Assembly (NCBI GenBank): GCA_017621455.1
Contig: JAGATC010000019.1
Span: forward strand, 1-64,000
Origin: Alistipes sp.
Lineage (GTDB): Bacteria; Bacteroidota; Bacteroidia; Bacteroidales; Rikenellaceae
DNA: 64,000 nucleotides
Reading direction: 5' to 3'
Of the stretch, positions 43,956-53,747 are shown piece by piece (position 1 is the stretch's first letter; each line of letters begins with the position of its first letter). The notes below the pieces were generated by a model that made no database searches, was not told the origin of the DNA, and worked only from the letters and a program-made list of their open reading frames with translations. The position numbers and the translations under genes were made by a program.

Positions 43956-45275
43956 TTATTTATTACTCTTGTCGATAGCCTGCTGGTAAACATCCTTAAT
44001 CTTCACAGCAGCATTGAACCACTTGAGGTTGTTAACCTCCTCCATACCCTTCTCCGAGAACATCTTGGCAAGAGCCGGGTAGGTGATAAGGCCATAGATG
44101 GCATCAGCCATAGCGTCTACATCCCAGTAGTTGACCTTGATGGCATAGTCTAAGACCTCGGCTACACCACTCTGGTGCGAGATGATCGTGGGCACATTCG
44201 AGCGCATAGCCTCCAGAGGCGAGATACCAAAGGGCTCCGATACCGAAGGCATGATGTATACGTCCGAGAGTTGGAACATCTTCTGCACATCGTCACCCTT
44301 GAGGAAGCCCGTGAAGTGGAAGCGATCCGAGATGCCGAGCTGAGCAGCACGACGGATACAGTGGTTCATCATATCGCCCGAGCCCGCCATCACGAAGCGC
44401 ACGTTGGGAACGCGTGCCAAGACCTTGGCTGCCGCCTCGATAAAGTAGTCGGGACCCTTCTGGAAGGTGATACGACCGAGGAACGTGACAATCTTATCCT
44501 CCACACCACGCTTGGGCAGCGGGTTGTCGTTCTCGGCAAACTGCACGGCATTGTGTACTGCAACAACCTTCTCAGGCTCGATGTTATACTTGTTGATAAC
44601 GATATTACGCGTGAGGTTCGACACGGCGATGACCATATCAGCCGCAGCCATACCCGCGCGCTCGATTTCGTAGACGCGTGTGTCGATGTTGTCGCTCGAC
44701 GAGCGGTCGAACGACGTGGCGTGCATATGTACAACCAGTGGCTTGCCCGAGACGCGCTTGGCAGCGATACCAGCGAAATATGTCAACCAGTCGTGGGCGT
44801 GGATTACATCGAACTGACCCTCAAGCTGGCGTGCCACCTCGGCAGCAACGACAGCGTAGCGTGCAACCTCCTCCATGATGTTGGCACCATACTTACCCGA
44901 GAAGGTGTAGCGCTGAGTCCAGCTATCACCCTTACGCTCCCAGAACTTCTTACCGGTGCGCTCGTAGCCCTCGCGATATGTAGCCCACTCCTCAGGAGAG
45001 ATGTAGGGGACCATATTCGAGTCGATATGGATGAACGAAATCTTACGCATAATATCGTCAGCACCCTCGATGCTCGAGTCGCAGTAGTGCGCCTCGATGT
45101 CGCTGGCATTGACAACCTTAACAAAGCTCTGGTCCTCATCGCCCGACGCCTTGGGCATCACGAAGATGACCTCCACATCGTTGCGAGCCAGACCCTGTGT
45201 CATACCGTAGCAGGCGGTACCCAAACCACCAGCGATATGGGGAGGAAACTCCCAGCCGAACATTAAGACTCTCAT
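43956..45275 (-). CDS. GT4-family glycosyltransferase, glycogen synthase-like
   Basis: A 439-residue GT-B enzyme. The N-terminal domain begins RVLMFGWEFPPHIAGGLGT with the Gly-rich donor loop, and the C-terminal domain has FLGRITFQKGPDYFIEAA and the ExxxxxxxE motif SEPFGISPLEAM. Such proteins elongate glycogen or related alpha-glucans from a nucleotide sugar. Its neighbours, a GH133 debranching enzyme and a GH57 amylase, support glycogen metabolism. 17 bases after the debranching gene stop. Confidence 0.9.
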   Translation of the reverse strand: MRVLMFGWEFPPHIAGGLGTACYGMTQGLARNDVEVIFVMPKASGDEDQSFVKVVNASDIEAHYCDSSIEGADDIMRKISFIHIDSNMVPYISPEEWATYREGYERTGKKFWERKGDSWTQRYTFSGKYGANIMEEVARYAVVAAEVARQLEGQFDVIHAHDWLTYFAGIAAKRVSGKPLVVHMHATSFDRSSSDNIDTRVYEIERAGMAAADMVIAVSNLTRNIVINKYNIEPEKVVAVHNAVQFAENDNPLPKRGVEDKIVTFLGRITFQKGPDYFIEAAAKVLARVPNVRFVMAGSGDMMNHCIRRAAQLGISDRFHFTGFLKGDDVQKMFQLSDVYIMPSVSEPFGISPLEAMRSNVPTIISHQSGVAEVLDYAIKVNYWDVDAMADAIYGLITYPALAKMFSEKGMEEVNNLKWFNAAVKIKDVYQQAIDKSNK

Positions 45276-45292
45276 ATATCTATCTTTTTTAA

Positions 45293-47320
45293 TTATTTCT
45301 TAGTTGCACTCTTCTTTACACACTTACGCTTGGGCTTCTCCTCGGTAGCTGCCTCGACCTTTGTAGCACTCTTCTTGCTCTTGGTGCGCTTAGGCGTGTG
45401 CTTGTCGATGAGCATCTTGATAAAGAGCAAGCCACCAACCGATGTTGCGTGCGACACGCCACCACGTGGGTTGTGTGGAGGATCACCCTCGAAGCGCTCC
45501 GAGATTGAGCCTACGCACTTTGTCTGAAGCTCATCATCGAAGGCGTCAAGCAGTGCCGTAGCATCTGCCACGTAGCGCTCACCACCAATGGCGAAGCAGG
45601 CCTTGACGTAGAGCATCAATGGCCATATCCAAGCCGAGCCGTTACGCGATGCGAGGTCCTGCGAACGCTGATCCTCGTTGTAGTTCGACTTGTAGAGCAT
45701 ATTGCGTGGCGAAAGGGTGCGGATGCCACGAGGTGTGAGCAGGTGCTCGTGGATGGTCTGAAGCACGCGTACACGCTTCTCCTCGTCGAGCATCGTGTAG
45801 TTCAAGCCCGCAGCCACAACCATATTGCAGCGGATGAACTTATTCACCTCGTCGTAGTTAACATAGTCGGCGATGTAGCCCTCCTCCTCAAGCCAGAATT
45901 TTTCTATAAAGGCAGCCTTTATGCGCTCTGGAAGCTCTTTCCACTCTGCAACGAAGGCCTTGTCGCCCTGCTTCTTAGCCACAGCCAAGGTGTACTCCAC
46001 GGCGTTATACCAGAGAGCCTGAAGCTCCACGGGGTAGCCACGACGTGGGGTGAGAGGCTGGCCATCTATCATGGTACCCATCCATGTCAATGGGCGCTCG
46101 GCCGATGCCCAGATAAGGCCGTTGTCGTGCATCTTAACCTCCTCGCCAAAGCCACGACGATAGGCCTCAAGGATGCCCTTCATTGCCTCGCCATACTTTG
46201 CCCAAATCTCCTTCTGCGCGATGTGACCCTCAAGCTCCTGAAGCGTGAAGAAGAACCACAGCGGAGCATCTGCCGTAGCGGGTGTCACTCTGCCATCAAG
46301 CAGGCCGCTTGCCTTAAAGTCGCGAACAGAGGTGTCGAGAACATCGATGCAGTCCTCCTTGTGTCCCTGCGACAGGGTGAGACCAGGTAGCGCCATAAAG
46401 GTATCCTCCATAAATGGACCAAACCATGGGTAGCCGGCGATAACCTCTGTGCGGTTCTCGGGGCGGCGGATGACGAACTGACGTGCCGAGTGCTCAAGAC
46501 AGCTCACAAAGTCAATCTTATGTGTGCGGCGCGCCAATGATGCCTCGTATACTGCCGAGATAGTCTCGGGCGACGCCATAAGGTCGGTAGCTGCCGAGAA
46601 GATTACGCTCTCGCCCTTCTTGATGTTAAACTCGAAATAGCCAGGTGTGAGCAGATCCTCATAGCCATCGTAGCCACGAGCAAGCTCCTTGCGATACTCG
46701 AAGTTGTAGTACCAGTCGGGGGCTGCCACAAACTCAGCCTCCTCCTTGTCGAGCTGCATATTGAGCCAGGGGAAGCCATCGTACAAGCGGCACTTAACAC
46801 CATAGGGTATGGGATATGCACGACCATCGGCATCCATATTGGCCTTCGACAGCGCGTGCTTGTCGCGGAAGGCCAACAAGGGGCGAAGACGAAGTGTGGT
46901 GTCGGAATGAGCATCCACCAACGTATAGCGAATCATAAGCTGTGTGCGCTTGTGAATCCATAGCAACTCCTTCTTAAGAATCACGCCACCTACGCGATAC
47001 GTAAGCGTGGGTGTTGGGGTGTACTCGAAGTCGGTGATATACTTATGACCACGAGGCTCATACGTACCATTGTAGCGGTGTAGAGCGAGGTTAAACGACT
47101 GGTCGTGCTGAACGATGGTCTCGTCGAGCGACGACAACAAAACATACGTGCGGTCGCTTTCGTCGATAGGTGCAACCATCAAACCGTGATACTTACGTGT
47201 GTTGCAACCTACGATAGTGGTGCTCATATAACCACCACGACGATCCGTAGCAAGCACCTCTCTATCAAGAGCATACTCAAGGTTGCCCAACTCACGCTTG
47301 TCGAACTTTAATCCTGACAT
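45293..47320 (-). CDS. Glycogen debranching enzyme (GH133 amylo-1,6-glucosidase)
   Basis: A 675-residue protein. An N-terminal GDE_N beta domain (TDRRGGYMSTTIVGCNTRKYHG near residues 20-42) precedes an (alpha/alpha)6 barrel with AGYPWFGPFMEDTF and NGSAWIWP. It removes alpha-1,6 branches. ATG at 47320 (MSGLKFDKREL) is preferred over an upstream start that would add a Cys-rich leader. The last 38 residues form an unusual Lys-rich tail with two KKSATK copies. First gene of the glycogen run. Confidence 0.92.
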   Translation of the reverse strand: MSGLKFDKRELGNLEYALDREVLATDRRGGYMSTTIVGCNTRKYHGLMVAPIDESDRTYVLLSSLDETIVQHDQSFNLALHRYNGTYEPRGHKYITDFEYTPTPTLTYRVGGVILKKELLWIHKRTQLMIRYTLVDAHSDTTLRLRPLLAFRDKHALSKANMDADGRAYPIPYGVKCRLYDGFPWLNMQLDKEEAEFVAAPDWYYNFEYRKELARGYDGYEDLLTPGYFEFNIKKGESVIFSAATDLMASPETISAVYEASLARRTHKIDFVSCLEHSARQFVIRRPENRTEVIAGYPWFGPFMEDTFMALPGLTLSQGHKEDCIDVLDTSVRDFKASGLLDGRVTPATADAPLWFFFTLQELEGHIAQKEIWAKYGEAMKGILEAYRRGFGEEVKMHDNGLIWASAERPLTWMGTMIDGQPLTPRRGYPVELQALWYNAVEYTLAVAKKQGDKAFVAEWKELPERIKAAFIEKFWLEEEGYIADYVNYDEVNKFIRCNMVVAAGLNYTMLDEEKRVRVLQTIHEHLLTPRGIRTLSPRNMLYKSNYNEDQRSQDLASRNGSAWIWPLMLYVKACFAIGGERYVADATALLDAFDDELQTKCVGSISERFEGDPPHNPRGGVSHATSVGGLLFIKMLIDKHTPKRTKSKKSATKVEAATEEKPKRKCVKKSATKK

Positions 47321-47477
47321 AGAATCTATATATTTATTAGTTATATATTTACATACGACGATACAGCCATAACACGCTGTCATTCAATGAGATGAAAGGT
47401 GAAATATGGCACTGTTTGCTAAAAACTATAATTTGGCAGAGTAAAGATAGTAAAATATTCCCTTATTACCAAACTTT

Positions 47478-48590
47478 TTATTCGAAAAATGACTCAATTA
47501 CAGCATCTGACACCAAAAATCGTTCGGGGCGTATGGACAACGTTTTTCCATCGGCGACAACCACACCGCTCTCGACCCACCCTTTTGCTGCAACTGCTAT
47601 TCGCTCAGCATGTTGCCCACCCCACTGCTGGGCGATAAAGTCCAAATCAATGCCCTCTACCCTACGAAGCGAGGTCATAACATACTCGTTGAGATGATCC
47701 GTCGGTGTGAGCTCCTCGCCCTCGTACAACACTACACCCTCCGAATACTCCTTTGCCGAGCTAGTGCACCACATACGATTATCACCCGAGAAGGAGTGAG
47801 CACCAGGGCCTATGCCGAGGTACTCCACACCCTGCCAATAGGCCGAGTTATGGCGAGCACGACACCCCGTCTTGGCATAGTTCGACACTTCGTAATGCTC
47901 GTAGCCTGCCGCCGTAAAAGCATTATGCACAGCCATATACTCCGCCTCGGAGACATCATCCGAAACGGGGATATACTCACCCTTGCGTGTCATCAAGCCC
48001 AGTCGCGTGCGCTCCTCTATCGTAAGGTGATATGCCGAGATGTGCTCCACATCGAGATTCACGGCCTCCTCGAGTGTATGCTCAAGCGACGCACCACCAT
48101 AGCCCGCAATACCGAAAATCACATCCACCGAAATGTTTTCGATACCTGCACGCCTTAGGGTGCGAACCGCCGTGCGGGCAACCTCAGCCGTATGGCGTCT
48201 ATTCATCAGCTTAAGCACCTCATCGTCAAACGACTGAATACCGAGGCTCACGCGATTAACCCTCGTCTTAGCCAGAGCCTCGGCATACTCCGCAGTGATG
48301 TCGTCAGGGTTAGCCTCGAGCGTAATCTCCTTCACGGCCGACACATCGAAGAGTCGCTCGGCGTGGCATATAAATTGCTCAATATCAGATGGGTGCAGGA
48401 GTGATGGCGTGCCACCACCGAAATATATCGACGACAAGCTGCGCTCCGAGGTGTAGCCACAGCGCTCATCCAGCTCACGGTGCATACCCTCCACAACCGA
48501 GGGCATAAGCGCCAATGCCCCGACCTTATAGAAATCGCAGTAGGAGCAGATGCGTTTGCAGAATGGGATATGAAAATAGAGAGTTGCCAT
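47478..48590 (-). CDS. hemW: HemW-like radical SAM heme chaperone
   Basis: A 370-residue radical SAM protein with the cluster motif CKRICSYC (Cys11, Cys15, Cys18), then GGGTPSLL and SLGIQSFDDEVLKLMNR. The HemN C-terminal region follows. HemW delivers heme rather than acting as coproporphyrinogen oxidase. Divergent from sdaA; -7 boxes for both lie between (TATATTTG at 48597-48604 minus, TATCTTTG at 48650-48657 plus). Confidence 0.92.
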   Translation of the reverse strand: MATLYFHIPFCKRICSYCDFYKVGALALMPSVVEGMHRELDERCGYTSERSLSSIYFGGGTPSLLHPSDIEQFICHAERLFDVSAVKEITLEANPDDITAEYAEALAKTRVNRVSLGIQSFDDEVLKLMNRRHTAEVARTAVRTLRRAGIENISVDVIFGIAGYGGASLEHTLEEAVNLDVEHISAYHLTIEERTRLGLMTRKGEYIPVSDDVSEAEYMAVHNAFTAAGYEHYEVSNYAKTGCRARHNSAYWQGVEYLGIGPGAHSFSGDNRMWCTSSAKEYSEGVVLYEGEELTPTDHLNEYVMTSLRRVEGIDLDFIAQQWGGQHAERIAVAAKGWVESGVVVADGKTLSIRPERFLVSDAVIESFFE

Positions 48591-48687
48591 ACGGGTAACA
48601 AATATACAAATTTTTTCTCATTTCAGCACCTCGTAACCACCTAAAATACTATCTTTGCACCTTAGAAGGAGATAAAATTTATAGCGT

Positions 48688-49884
48688 ATGAAGACAATCA
48701 AAGAGCTATATCGCATAGGCACAGGCCCCTCAAGCAGCCACACCATGGCGCCACGCCGTGCTGCCGAGATGTTCCAGCATCGCAACCCCGACTGCCGAAT
48801 GTTCCGCGTGACACTATACGGAAGCCTCGCAGCCACGGGCAAGGGCCACTTGACTGACCAGGCGATACTCGAGACACTAAAGCCCCACGGCGAGGTGGAG
48901 CTGATATGGGAGCCATCCATATTCCTCAGCTTTCACCCCAACGGCATGCGCTTCGAGGCACTCGATGGCGACAAGGTTGTGGATGACTGGACAGTATTTA
49001 GCGTAGGTGGCGGTGCACTTGCCGAGGAGGGAAGCACACCCATAGAGAGCGCCGACATATACCCCCTGACCAAGCTCAACGACATCCTCAAGTGGTGCAC
49101 CGACAACGGCCGCACCTTCTGGGAGTATGTCGAGATGCACGAGGGCCCCGACCTCTGGGTATTCCTCTCGAAGGTGTGGCGTGTGATGCGCGAGGCTGTG
49201 GAGCGTGGCATTGAGACCGACGGCGTCATACCTGGTCCACTGAACCTATCACGTCGTGCCATGCGCTACAACGTGCGCGCCTCGGGATATACGCAGAGTC
49301 TTAAGTCGCGAGGCCTTATCTTCTCCTACGCACTGGCCGTGAGCGAGGAGAATGCCTCGGGAGGTCGCATCGTAACAGCACCCACCTGCGGCTCGTCAGG
49401 CGTGCTGCCCGCCGTATTGTACCACCTCTGGAAGTCGCGCGAGTTCTCGGAGCAGCGTATATGTCGCGCCTTGGCAACGGCAGGACTTATAGGCAATGTC
49501 GTCAAGCACAACGCCTCAATCTCGGGAGCCGAGGTAGGCTGCCAGGGTGAGGTGGGCGTAGCCTGCGCAATGGCCGCAGCCGCTGCTAATCAGCTATTTG
49601 GCGGCACACCAGCACAGATAGAGTATGCCGCAGAGATGGGTCTTGAGCACCACCTCGGCATGACCTGCGACCCGATATGCGGCCTGGTGCAGATACCCTG
49701 CATCGAGCGTAATGCCTATGCCGCAGCGCGAGCACTCGATGCCAACCTCTACTCGATGTACACCGATGGTCACCACCGCGTATCGTTCGACCGCGTGGTG
49801 GAGGTAATGAAGCAGACAGGTCACGACCTACCATCAATATACAAGGAGACAGGCGAAGGCGGCCTCGCCAAAGATTTTTATTAA
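48688..49884 (+). CDS. sdaA: L-serine dehydratase, iron-sulfur, single chain
   Basis: A 398-residue enzyme joining the beta and alpha domains in one chain. N-terminus ELYRIGTGPSSSHTMAP is the serine-binding start; the 4Fe-4S ligands lie in TAPTCGSSG and MTCDPICGLVQIPCIERN. It deaminates L-serine to pyruvate. Monocistronic; two to three copies of a 12-bp repeat (CAAGTGAGATAT) follow at 49916-49950. Confidence 0.95.
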   Translation: MKTIKELYRIGTGPSSSHTMAPRRAAEMFQHRNPDCRMFRVTLYGSLAATGKGHLTDQAILETLKPHGEVELIWEPSIFLSFHPNGMRFEALDGDKVVDDWTVFSVGGGALAEEGSTPIESADIYPLTKLNDILKWCTDNGRTFWEYVEMHEGPDLWVFLSKVWRVMREAVERGIETDGVIPGPLNLSRRAMRYNVRASGYTQSLKSRGLIFSYALAVSEENASGGRIVTAPTCGSSGVLPAVLYHLWKSREFSEQRICRALATAGLIGNVVKHNASISGAEVGCQGEVGVACAMAAAAANQLFGGTPAQIEYAAEMGLEHHLGMTCDPICGLVQIPCIERNAYAAARALDANLYSMYTDGHHRVSFDRVVEVMKQTGHDLPSIYKETGEGGLAKDFY

Positions 49885-49978
49885 CAGAGGCCGGAGTGTG
49901 CTAATCTTTCGGCTCAAGTGAAATATCAAGTGAGATATCAAGTGAGATAGTATAAAATTAAGCGATTTGTGGGTGGCA

Positions 49979-50266
49979 TTATATGTCGCCCACAAACCTC
50001 TTTATAATAGCCATAGCTTTCAAATAGAGAGTGTCGAACATGGCACTAACCTTATACACAACATCGAGCCGTCCACGCCACCGCTCTATCATCCGCTTTA
50101 TGTAGCAGTGATAAACCACAGCGGCAATAACCACATAGACACAGCCCACCACAAAGAGTGCTAAGTGCGTGGACATCACCTCATTACCCAACCACACAAC
50201 GACAGCTGCGCTGAGGAGCATAGCCCCAAGCAGCGCAGCAAGAATAAAGACTACTACAACTACCAT
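49979..50266 (-). CDS. Small two-helix membrane protein
   Basis: A 95-residue protein with two strongly hydrophobic helices (about 1-28 and 36-55), a basic patch (IKRMIERWRGR) and a short amphipathic tail. The layout resembles phage-holin-superfamily/YqiK-type small proteins placed next to YtxH genes in Bacteroidales. Function unknown. 9 bases after the YtxH-like gene stop. Confidence 0.7.
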   Translation of the reverse strand: MVVVVVFILAALLGAMLLSAAVVVWLGNEVMSTHLALFVVGCVYVVIAAVVYHCYIKRMIERWRGRLDVVYKVSAMFDTLYLKAMAIIKRFVGDI

Positions 50267-50275
50267 AGCGTCCTA

Positions 50276-50467
50276 CTACTCATCCGCTTCGCTCGGATTA
50301 TTGCGACGGCATAGCTCCTCACGGATACGTGCAGCCCTTTCGTCGATAGCGTTGTGAATCTTCACACGCAACTCCTTACCCGACTGTGGCGTAACAAGCA
50401 TAGCCACAGCAGCCCCCACAACAGCACCTCCGAGTGCCGAAAGGAGACAAAGTGTTGAATTTTTCAT
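50276..50467 (-). CDS. YtxH-like small protein
   Basis: A 63-residue protein: a hydrophobic Gly/Ala helix (LLSALGGAVVGAAVAMLVTP) followed by QSGKELR and a charged helix. This is the YtxH pattern, a membrane-anchored stress-linked family of unknown activity. First gene of a pair with the two-helix protein. Confidence 0.82.
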   Translation of the reverse strand: MKNSTLCLLSALGGAVVGAAVAMLVTPQSGKELRVKIHNAIDERAARIREELCRRNNPSEADE

Positions 50468-50559
50468 AGACGTAAATTTTTAATGTTATGCACTTCGATT
50501 ATGAGCAAACCTTAGGCCAGTAGGGAATCAATTGACGACATTTTTTGTATATTTGCATT

Positions 50560-51048
50560 GTGAAAACCGCGCCTTACATAGTAGCATTTACGGGTCATCG
50601 TGCCTATAGTGGCTCTGAGGACGAACTTCTTGCCATAACCATACGCGACCTCTACGCCGAGGGTGCCCGCCACTTTCGTGTGGGCATGGCCGAGGGCTTC
50701 GACCTCGCAGCAGGGCAAGCCATCGTGGGCATGATGCTCAGCCACAGCGATATAGTCCTTGAGGCATGCATACCATGGCCTACGTTCGCGGCACACTTTA
50801 CGGCTGAGGAGCGTAGCGCCTATAACAATATCCTTAGCCACGCCACCGTCGTGCGATACTCCGACAATAACTACCACCCCGCCATCTTCCGCCACCGCAA
50901 CGACATGCTTGTGGATGGTGCCGATGTGGTTGTAGCATGGTGGAGCGGGGCAACGGGGGGCACCGCCTACACCGTGAAAAAGGCCAAAAAGCTCGGCTGC
51001 CGCATCATCAATCTCTACCCCAAGGAGCAGCTATCCATCGACTTCTAA
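50560..51048 (+). CDS. SLOG-superfamily (DUF1273/YpsA-like) protein
   Basis: A 162-residue Rossmann-like protein. The nucleotide-binding start VAFTGHRAYSG, the GMAEGFDLAAG loop, RNDMLVDGADVVVAWW and GGTAYTVKKAKKLGC are the DUF1273 pattern. Starting at GTG 50560 keeps the FTGHR motif; no ATG precedes it in a sensible place. A TATATTTG -7 box ends at 50555, so the message may be leaderless. The family is thought to bind nucleotides; partners unknown. Confidence 0.85.
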   Translation: MKTAPYIVAFTGHRAYSGSEDELLAITIRDLYAEGARHFRVGMAEGFDLAAGQAIVGMMLSHSDIVLEACIPWPTFAAHFTAEERSAYNNILSHATVVRYSDNNYHPAIFRHRNDMLVDGADVVVAWWSGATGGTAYTVKKAKKLGCRIINLYPKEQLSIDF

Positions 51049-51195
51049 CTTAGGTATCAACCACACCAACACCCCACATAGTAGCAACACATCCTTGACA
51101 GCTGCGCGATGCGCGCGTGCGCGAATTAGGTATTTATACTACCTCCGATTCAGTGAAATTTTCATACTTTTGCACCAAAATTTAATGAAGAAGCT

Positions 51196-52212
51196 ATGAA
51201 AATTAGACATCTACTACTCGTTTTAGCGGCCGTATGCATCGGCACAGCAGCCCAGGCACAGACCACAGGAGAGAAGATTAAGGAGTTCGCAGACAAGCAT
51301 TTGCGACTCTCGGGTTACCTCCAGGGTGGCTTCCAGTGGGAGGAGACCAACGACCCATCTACAACATTCTATCTGCGTCGTGCTCGTGTAAGCCTCTCGG
51401 GCGACTTTGCCAAGGAGAAGTTCGACTACCGTCTACAGGTAGATATGGCTGGTGGCCCCAAAATCTGCGACCTATATGTTCGCTACAAGCCTATGAACGA
51501 GCTTAACGTGCAGCTCGGACAGTTCAAGCTCCCCTTCTCGTTGGAGAATGAGCTATACGGCCCCACTAAGTTCGAGTTTATAGAGTACTCATACCTCACC
51601 ACCTACATCGTACGCAACAACAACCACTACGACGGCATCGCGGCAACAGGTCGCGATATGGGTCTTCAGCTCTATGGTGGCTTTATCGAGCGCGATGGCT
51701 ACAGCATCATCAACTACAACGTAGGTGTGTTCAACGGCTCGGGCATCAACAGCAAGGACCACAACTCGTCGAAGGACTTTATCGCACGCCTTATCGTTAA
51801 GCCCATCAAGGGCCTATCAATCTCGGGCTCATATATGTACTCTGAGACACAGTACGATGGTGCTGAGTATATGAAGGCTCCCCGCTGGAGTGTAGGTGCT
51901 ATCTACGACGTGCGCCACTGGATTGCTCGTGCGGAGTATGCCCACGCTAACTTTGGTGGCAACCGCACCGATGCCTTCTATGCCTTGGCAGGCTACCACT
52001 TCGAGAAGCCATGGTCGGTAGTTGTCCGCTACGAGCTTATCGATGATGAGTTTGCTACGCTGGACGAGAACCGCATAACCCTTGGTGGCGTATATAAGCC
52101 CTTCAAGTTCTTGCGCCTGCAGCTCAACCTCTCGTACACTATGCGCGACAATGTACCCGACGCCTACCGCAACTCACTCGGCACAAACCTTATGGTGTCA
52201 GCAATCTTCTAA
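51196..52212 (+). CDS. Phosphate-selective porin O/P-family outer-membrane protein
   Basis: A 338-residue barrel with signal peptide (cleavage after AQAQ, about 22). It shows LSGYLQGGFQWE, FYLRRARVSLSGDF and LNVQLGQFKLPFSLE, the OprO/OprP pattern, and ends in Phe. It forms an anion-type channel; the true solute is unknown. It precedes a YeiH-type transporter by 29 bases, suggesting a joint transport unit. The region 51049-51195 holds a TACTTTTG -7 box (51167-51174) and a GC-rich alternating tract. Confidence 0.87.
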   Translation: MKIRHLLLVLAAVCIGTAAQAQTTGEKIKEFADKHLRLSGYLQGGFQWEETNDPSTTFYLRRARVSLSGDFAKEKFDYRLQVDMAGGPKICDLYVRYKPMNELNVQLGQFKLPFSLENELYGPTKFEFIEYSYLTTYIVRNNNHYDGIAATGRDMGLQLYGGFIERDGYSIINYNVGVFNGSGINSKDHNSSKDFIARLIVKPIKGLSISGSYMYSETQYDGAEYMKAPRWSVGAIYDVRHWIARAEYAHANFGGNRTDAFYALAGYHFEKPWSVVVRYELIDDEFATLDENRITLGGVYKPFKFLRLQLNLSYTMRDNVPDAYRNSLGTNLMVSAIF

Positions 52213-52241
52213 CCTACGGAATACTATTAATTTAAGATACT

Positions 52242-53672
52242 ATGAAAAAGTTTTTGACCGAGGACTGGGTTGTAACGTTCCTTAGCATCCCACTTCTTAT
52301 CATCGCATTTTTCGCATCGGAGCTCGGTGGAGGCCCCAAGATCCCTGAGGTGCTCACCACAGGTGAGGCGTGGATGAATATCGGCATATTCTTCGTTATC
52401 GCGCTCGTCCTACTCTATATCGGCAACCTACTCCTTAAGCGCCCTATGAAGGGACTCTTATTGTCGTTTATAGTCATCTTCGCGATAGCCGTATTGGCGC
52501 AGTGGATTGCCAAGATTGAGGCGGTGAAGTATTATGGCTTCGAGGCTGTATTCTTCTCTGTTATCTTCGGTCTTATCATCCGCAATGTCTTCCACGTGCC
52601 CGACTGGCTCAAGCCCGCAATTCAGGGTGAGTTCTTCATCAAGATTGGTGTTGTATGCCTCGGTGCTACCGTACTCTTCTCTGACGTTATGAAGTCGGGT
52701 GCTGCGGGTCTTATCCAGGCAGTGTTAGTAGTGGGCATCGTATGGTTCTTCGCATATTGGCTTGCCCGCCGCTTTAAGGTGGAGCGTGCTACGGCCATGA
52801 CCTTGGCCAGCGGCTGCTCTATATGCGGTGTGTCGGCATGTATCACCGCGGCAGGTGTTGCTGGCACCGATAAGAAGTCGTTGTCGTACATCATCTCGCT
52901 TGTGCTTATCATCGTGGTGCCTATGATCTACCTTATGCCATGGTTGGCAGAGATGATTGTACCTCTATTCACCGACGACCCCGCCATTCAGCAGGAGATT
53001 ACAGGTGCGTGGATTGGTGGTACCATCGACACTACATCGGGCGTAGGCGCATCGTCGGAGATGGCTGGTGAGGCTGCACAGAAGACTGCAATTGTGGTTA
53101 AGGCCACACAGAACGTACTTATCGGCGTTGTGGCATTCTTTATCGCACTTTACCTCTCATCGCGCGGCGAGGGCAAGAAGGGTGCTCCATCGCTCGGCAT
53201 CGTATGGGAGAAGTTCCCCAAGTTTATCCTTGGCTTCGTCATCGCATCGGCCGTATTTAGCCTTCTGCAGGCAGAGGATATGCTTACGCTCAACGAGAAG
53301 GGCAAGCCTATGGAGACATCGCTCGCTAAGACCTTCTCTACGTTCTTCTTCTCGTTGTCGTTCGTATGTATCGGTATGGATACACGCCTTAAGGATATTA
53401 TCTCTAAGGAGAACCGTAACGCTCTCTGGGCATTCCTTGGCGCTCAGTCATTCAACATTGTCGTCACGATGCTTATCGCGTGGTTGATGTTCGGCGTGGT
53501 TAAGCCCGCTGTATGGCCCACCAAGGAGGAGACTAAGAGCGAGGTTGTAGCCAACGAGGAGCTTAAGACGGCAGACCCTGCGCAGTTAGTTCTTCAGGAT
53601 GTAGGTGTAGTTACCGAGAATGGGGCAGAAAAGGGTACTCTCTCCGAGACCGCAGAGCCAGTAACCGAGTAG
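52242..53672 (+). CDS. YeiH/UPF0324-family putative sulfate exporter
   Basis: A 476-residue membrane protein with about eleven helices. The motif AMTLASGCSICGVSACIT and GAWIGGTIDTTSGVGASSEM are family hallmarks of the PSE/YeiH group. A hydrophilic acidic tail of about 45 residues is longer than usual. Members are predicted to export sulfate or organosulfonates. Cotranscribed with the porin and ends before a strong terminator. Confidence 0.88.
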   Translation: MKKFLTEDWVVTFLSIPLLIIAFFASELGGGPKIPEVLTTGEAWMNIGIFFVIALVLLYIGNLLLKRPMKGLLLSFIVIFAIAVLAQWIAKIEAVKYYGFEAVFFSVIFGLIIRNVFHVPDWLKPAIQGEFFIKIGVVCLGATVLFSDVMKSGAAGLIQAVLVVGIVWFFAYWLARRFKVERATAMTLASGCSICGVSACITAAGVAGTDKKSLSYIISLVLIIVVPMIYLMPWLAEMIVPLFTDDPAIQQEITGAWIGGTIDTTSGVGASSEMAGEAAQKTAIVVKATQNVLIGVVAFFIALYLSSRGEGKKGAPSLGIVWEKFPKFILGFVIASAVFSLLQAEDMLTLNEKGKPMETSLAKTFSTFFFSLSFVCIGMDTRLKDIISKENRNALWAFLGAQSFNIVVTMLIAWLMFGVVKPAVWPTKEETKSEVVANEELKTADPAQLVLQDVGVVTENGAEKGTLSETAEPVTE

Positions 53673-53692
53673 CTTACATACTCATAAATAGT

Positions 53693-53726
53693 AAAGAGGA
53701 GCATCCTCGTCAGGATGCTCCTCTTT
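53693..53726. terminator. Terminator of the porin/YeiH operon
   Basis: A 15-bp stem (53693-53707 with 53712-53726) with a CGTC loop and T run; also close to the end of plsX on the other strand. Confidence 0.88.
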
Positions 53727-53747
53727 CATTTAAGCTATTAAGATACC

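Noticed and set aside
44175..45266. 363-codon frame antisense to the GT4 gene
   Set aside because: Long antisense frames are frequent here because of codon bias; the sense frame has all GT-B motifs and the antisense product shows none.
42754..47320. Polysaccharide utilisation locus
   Set aside because: No SusC/SusD pair, and the enzymes lack signal peptides; this is cytoplasmic glycogen metabolism.
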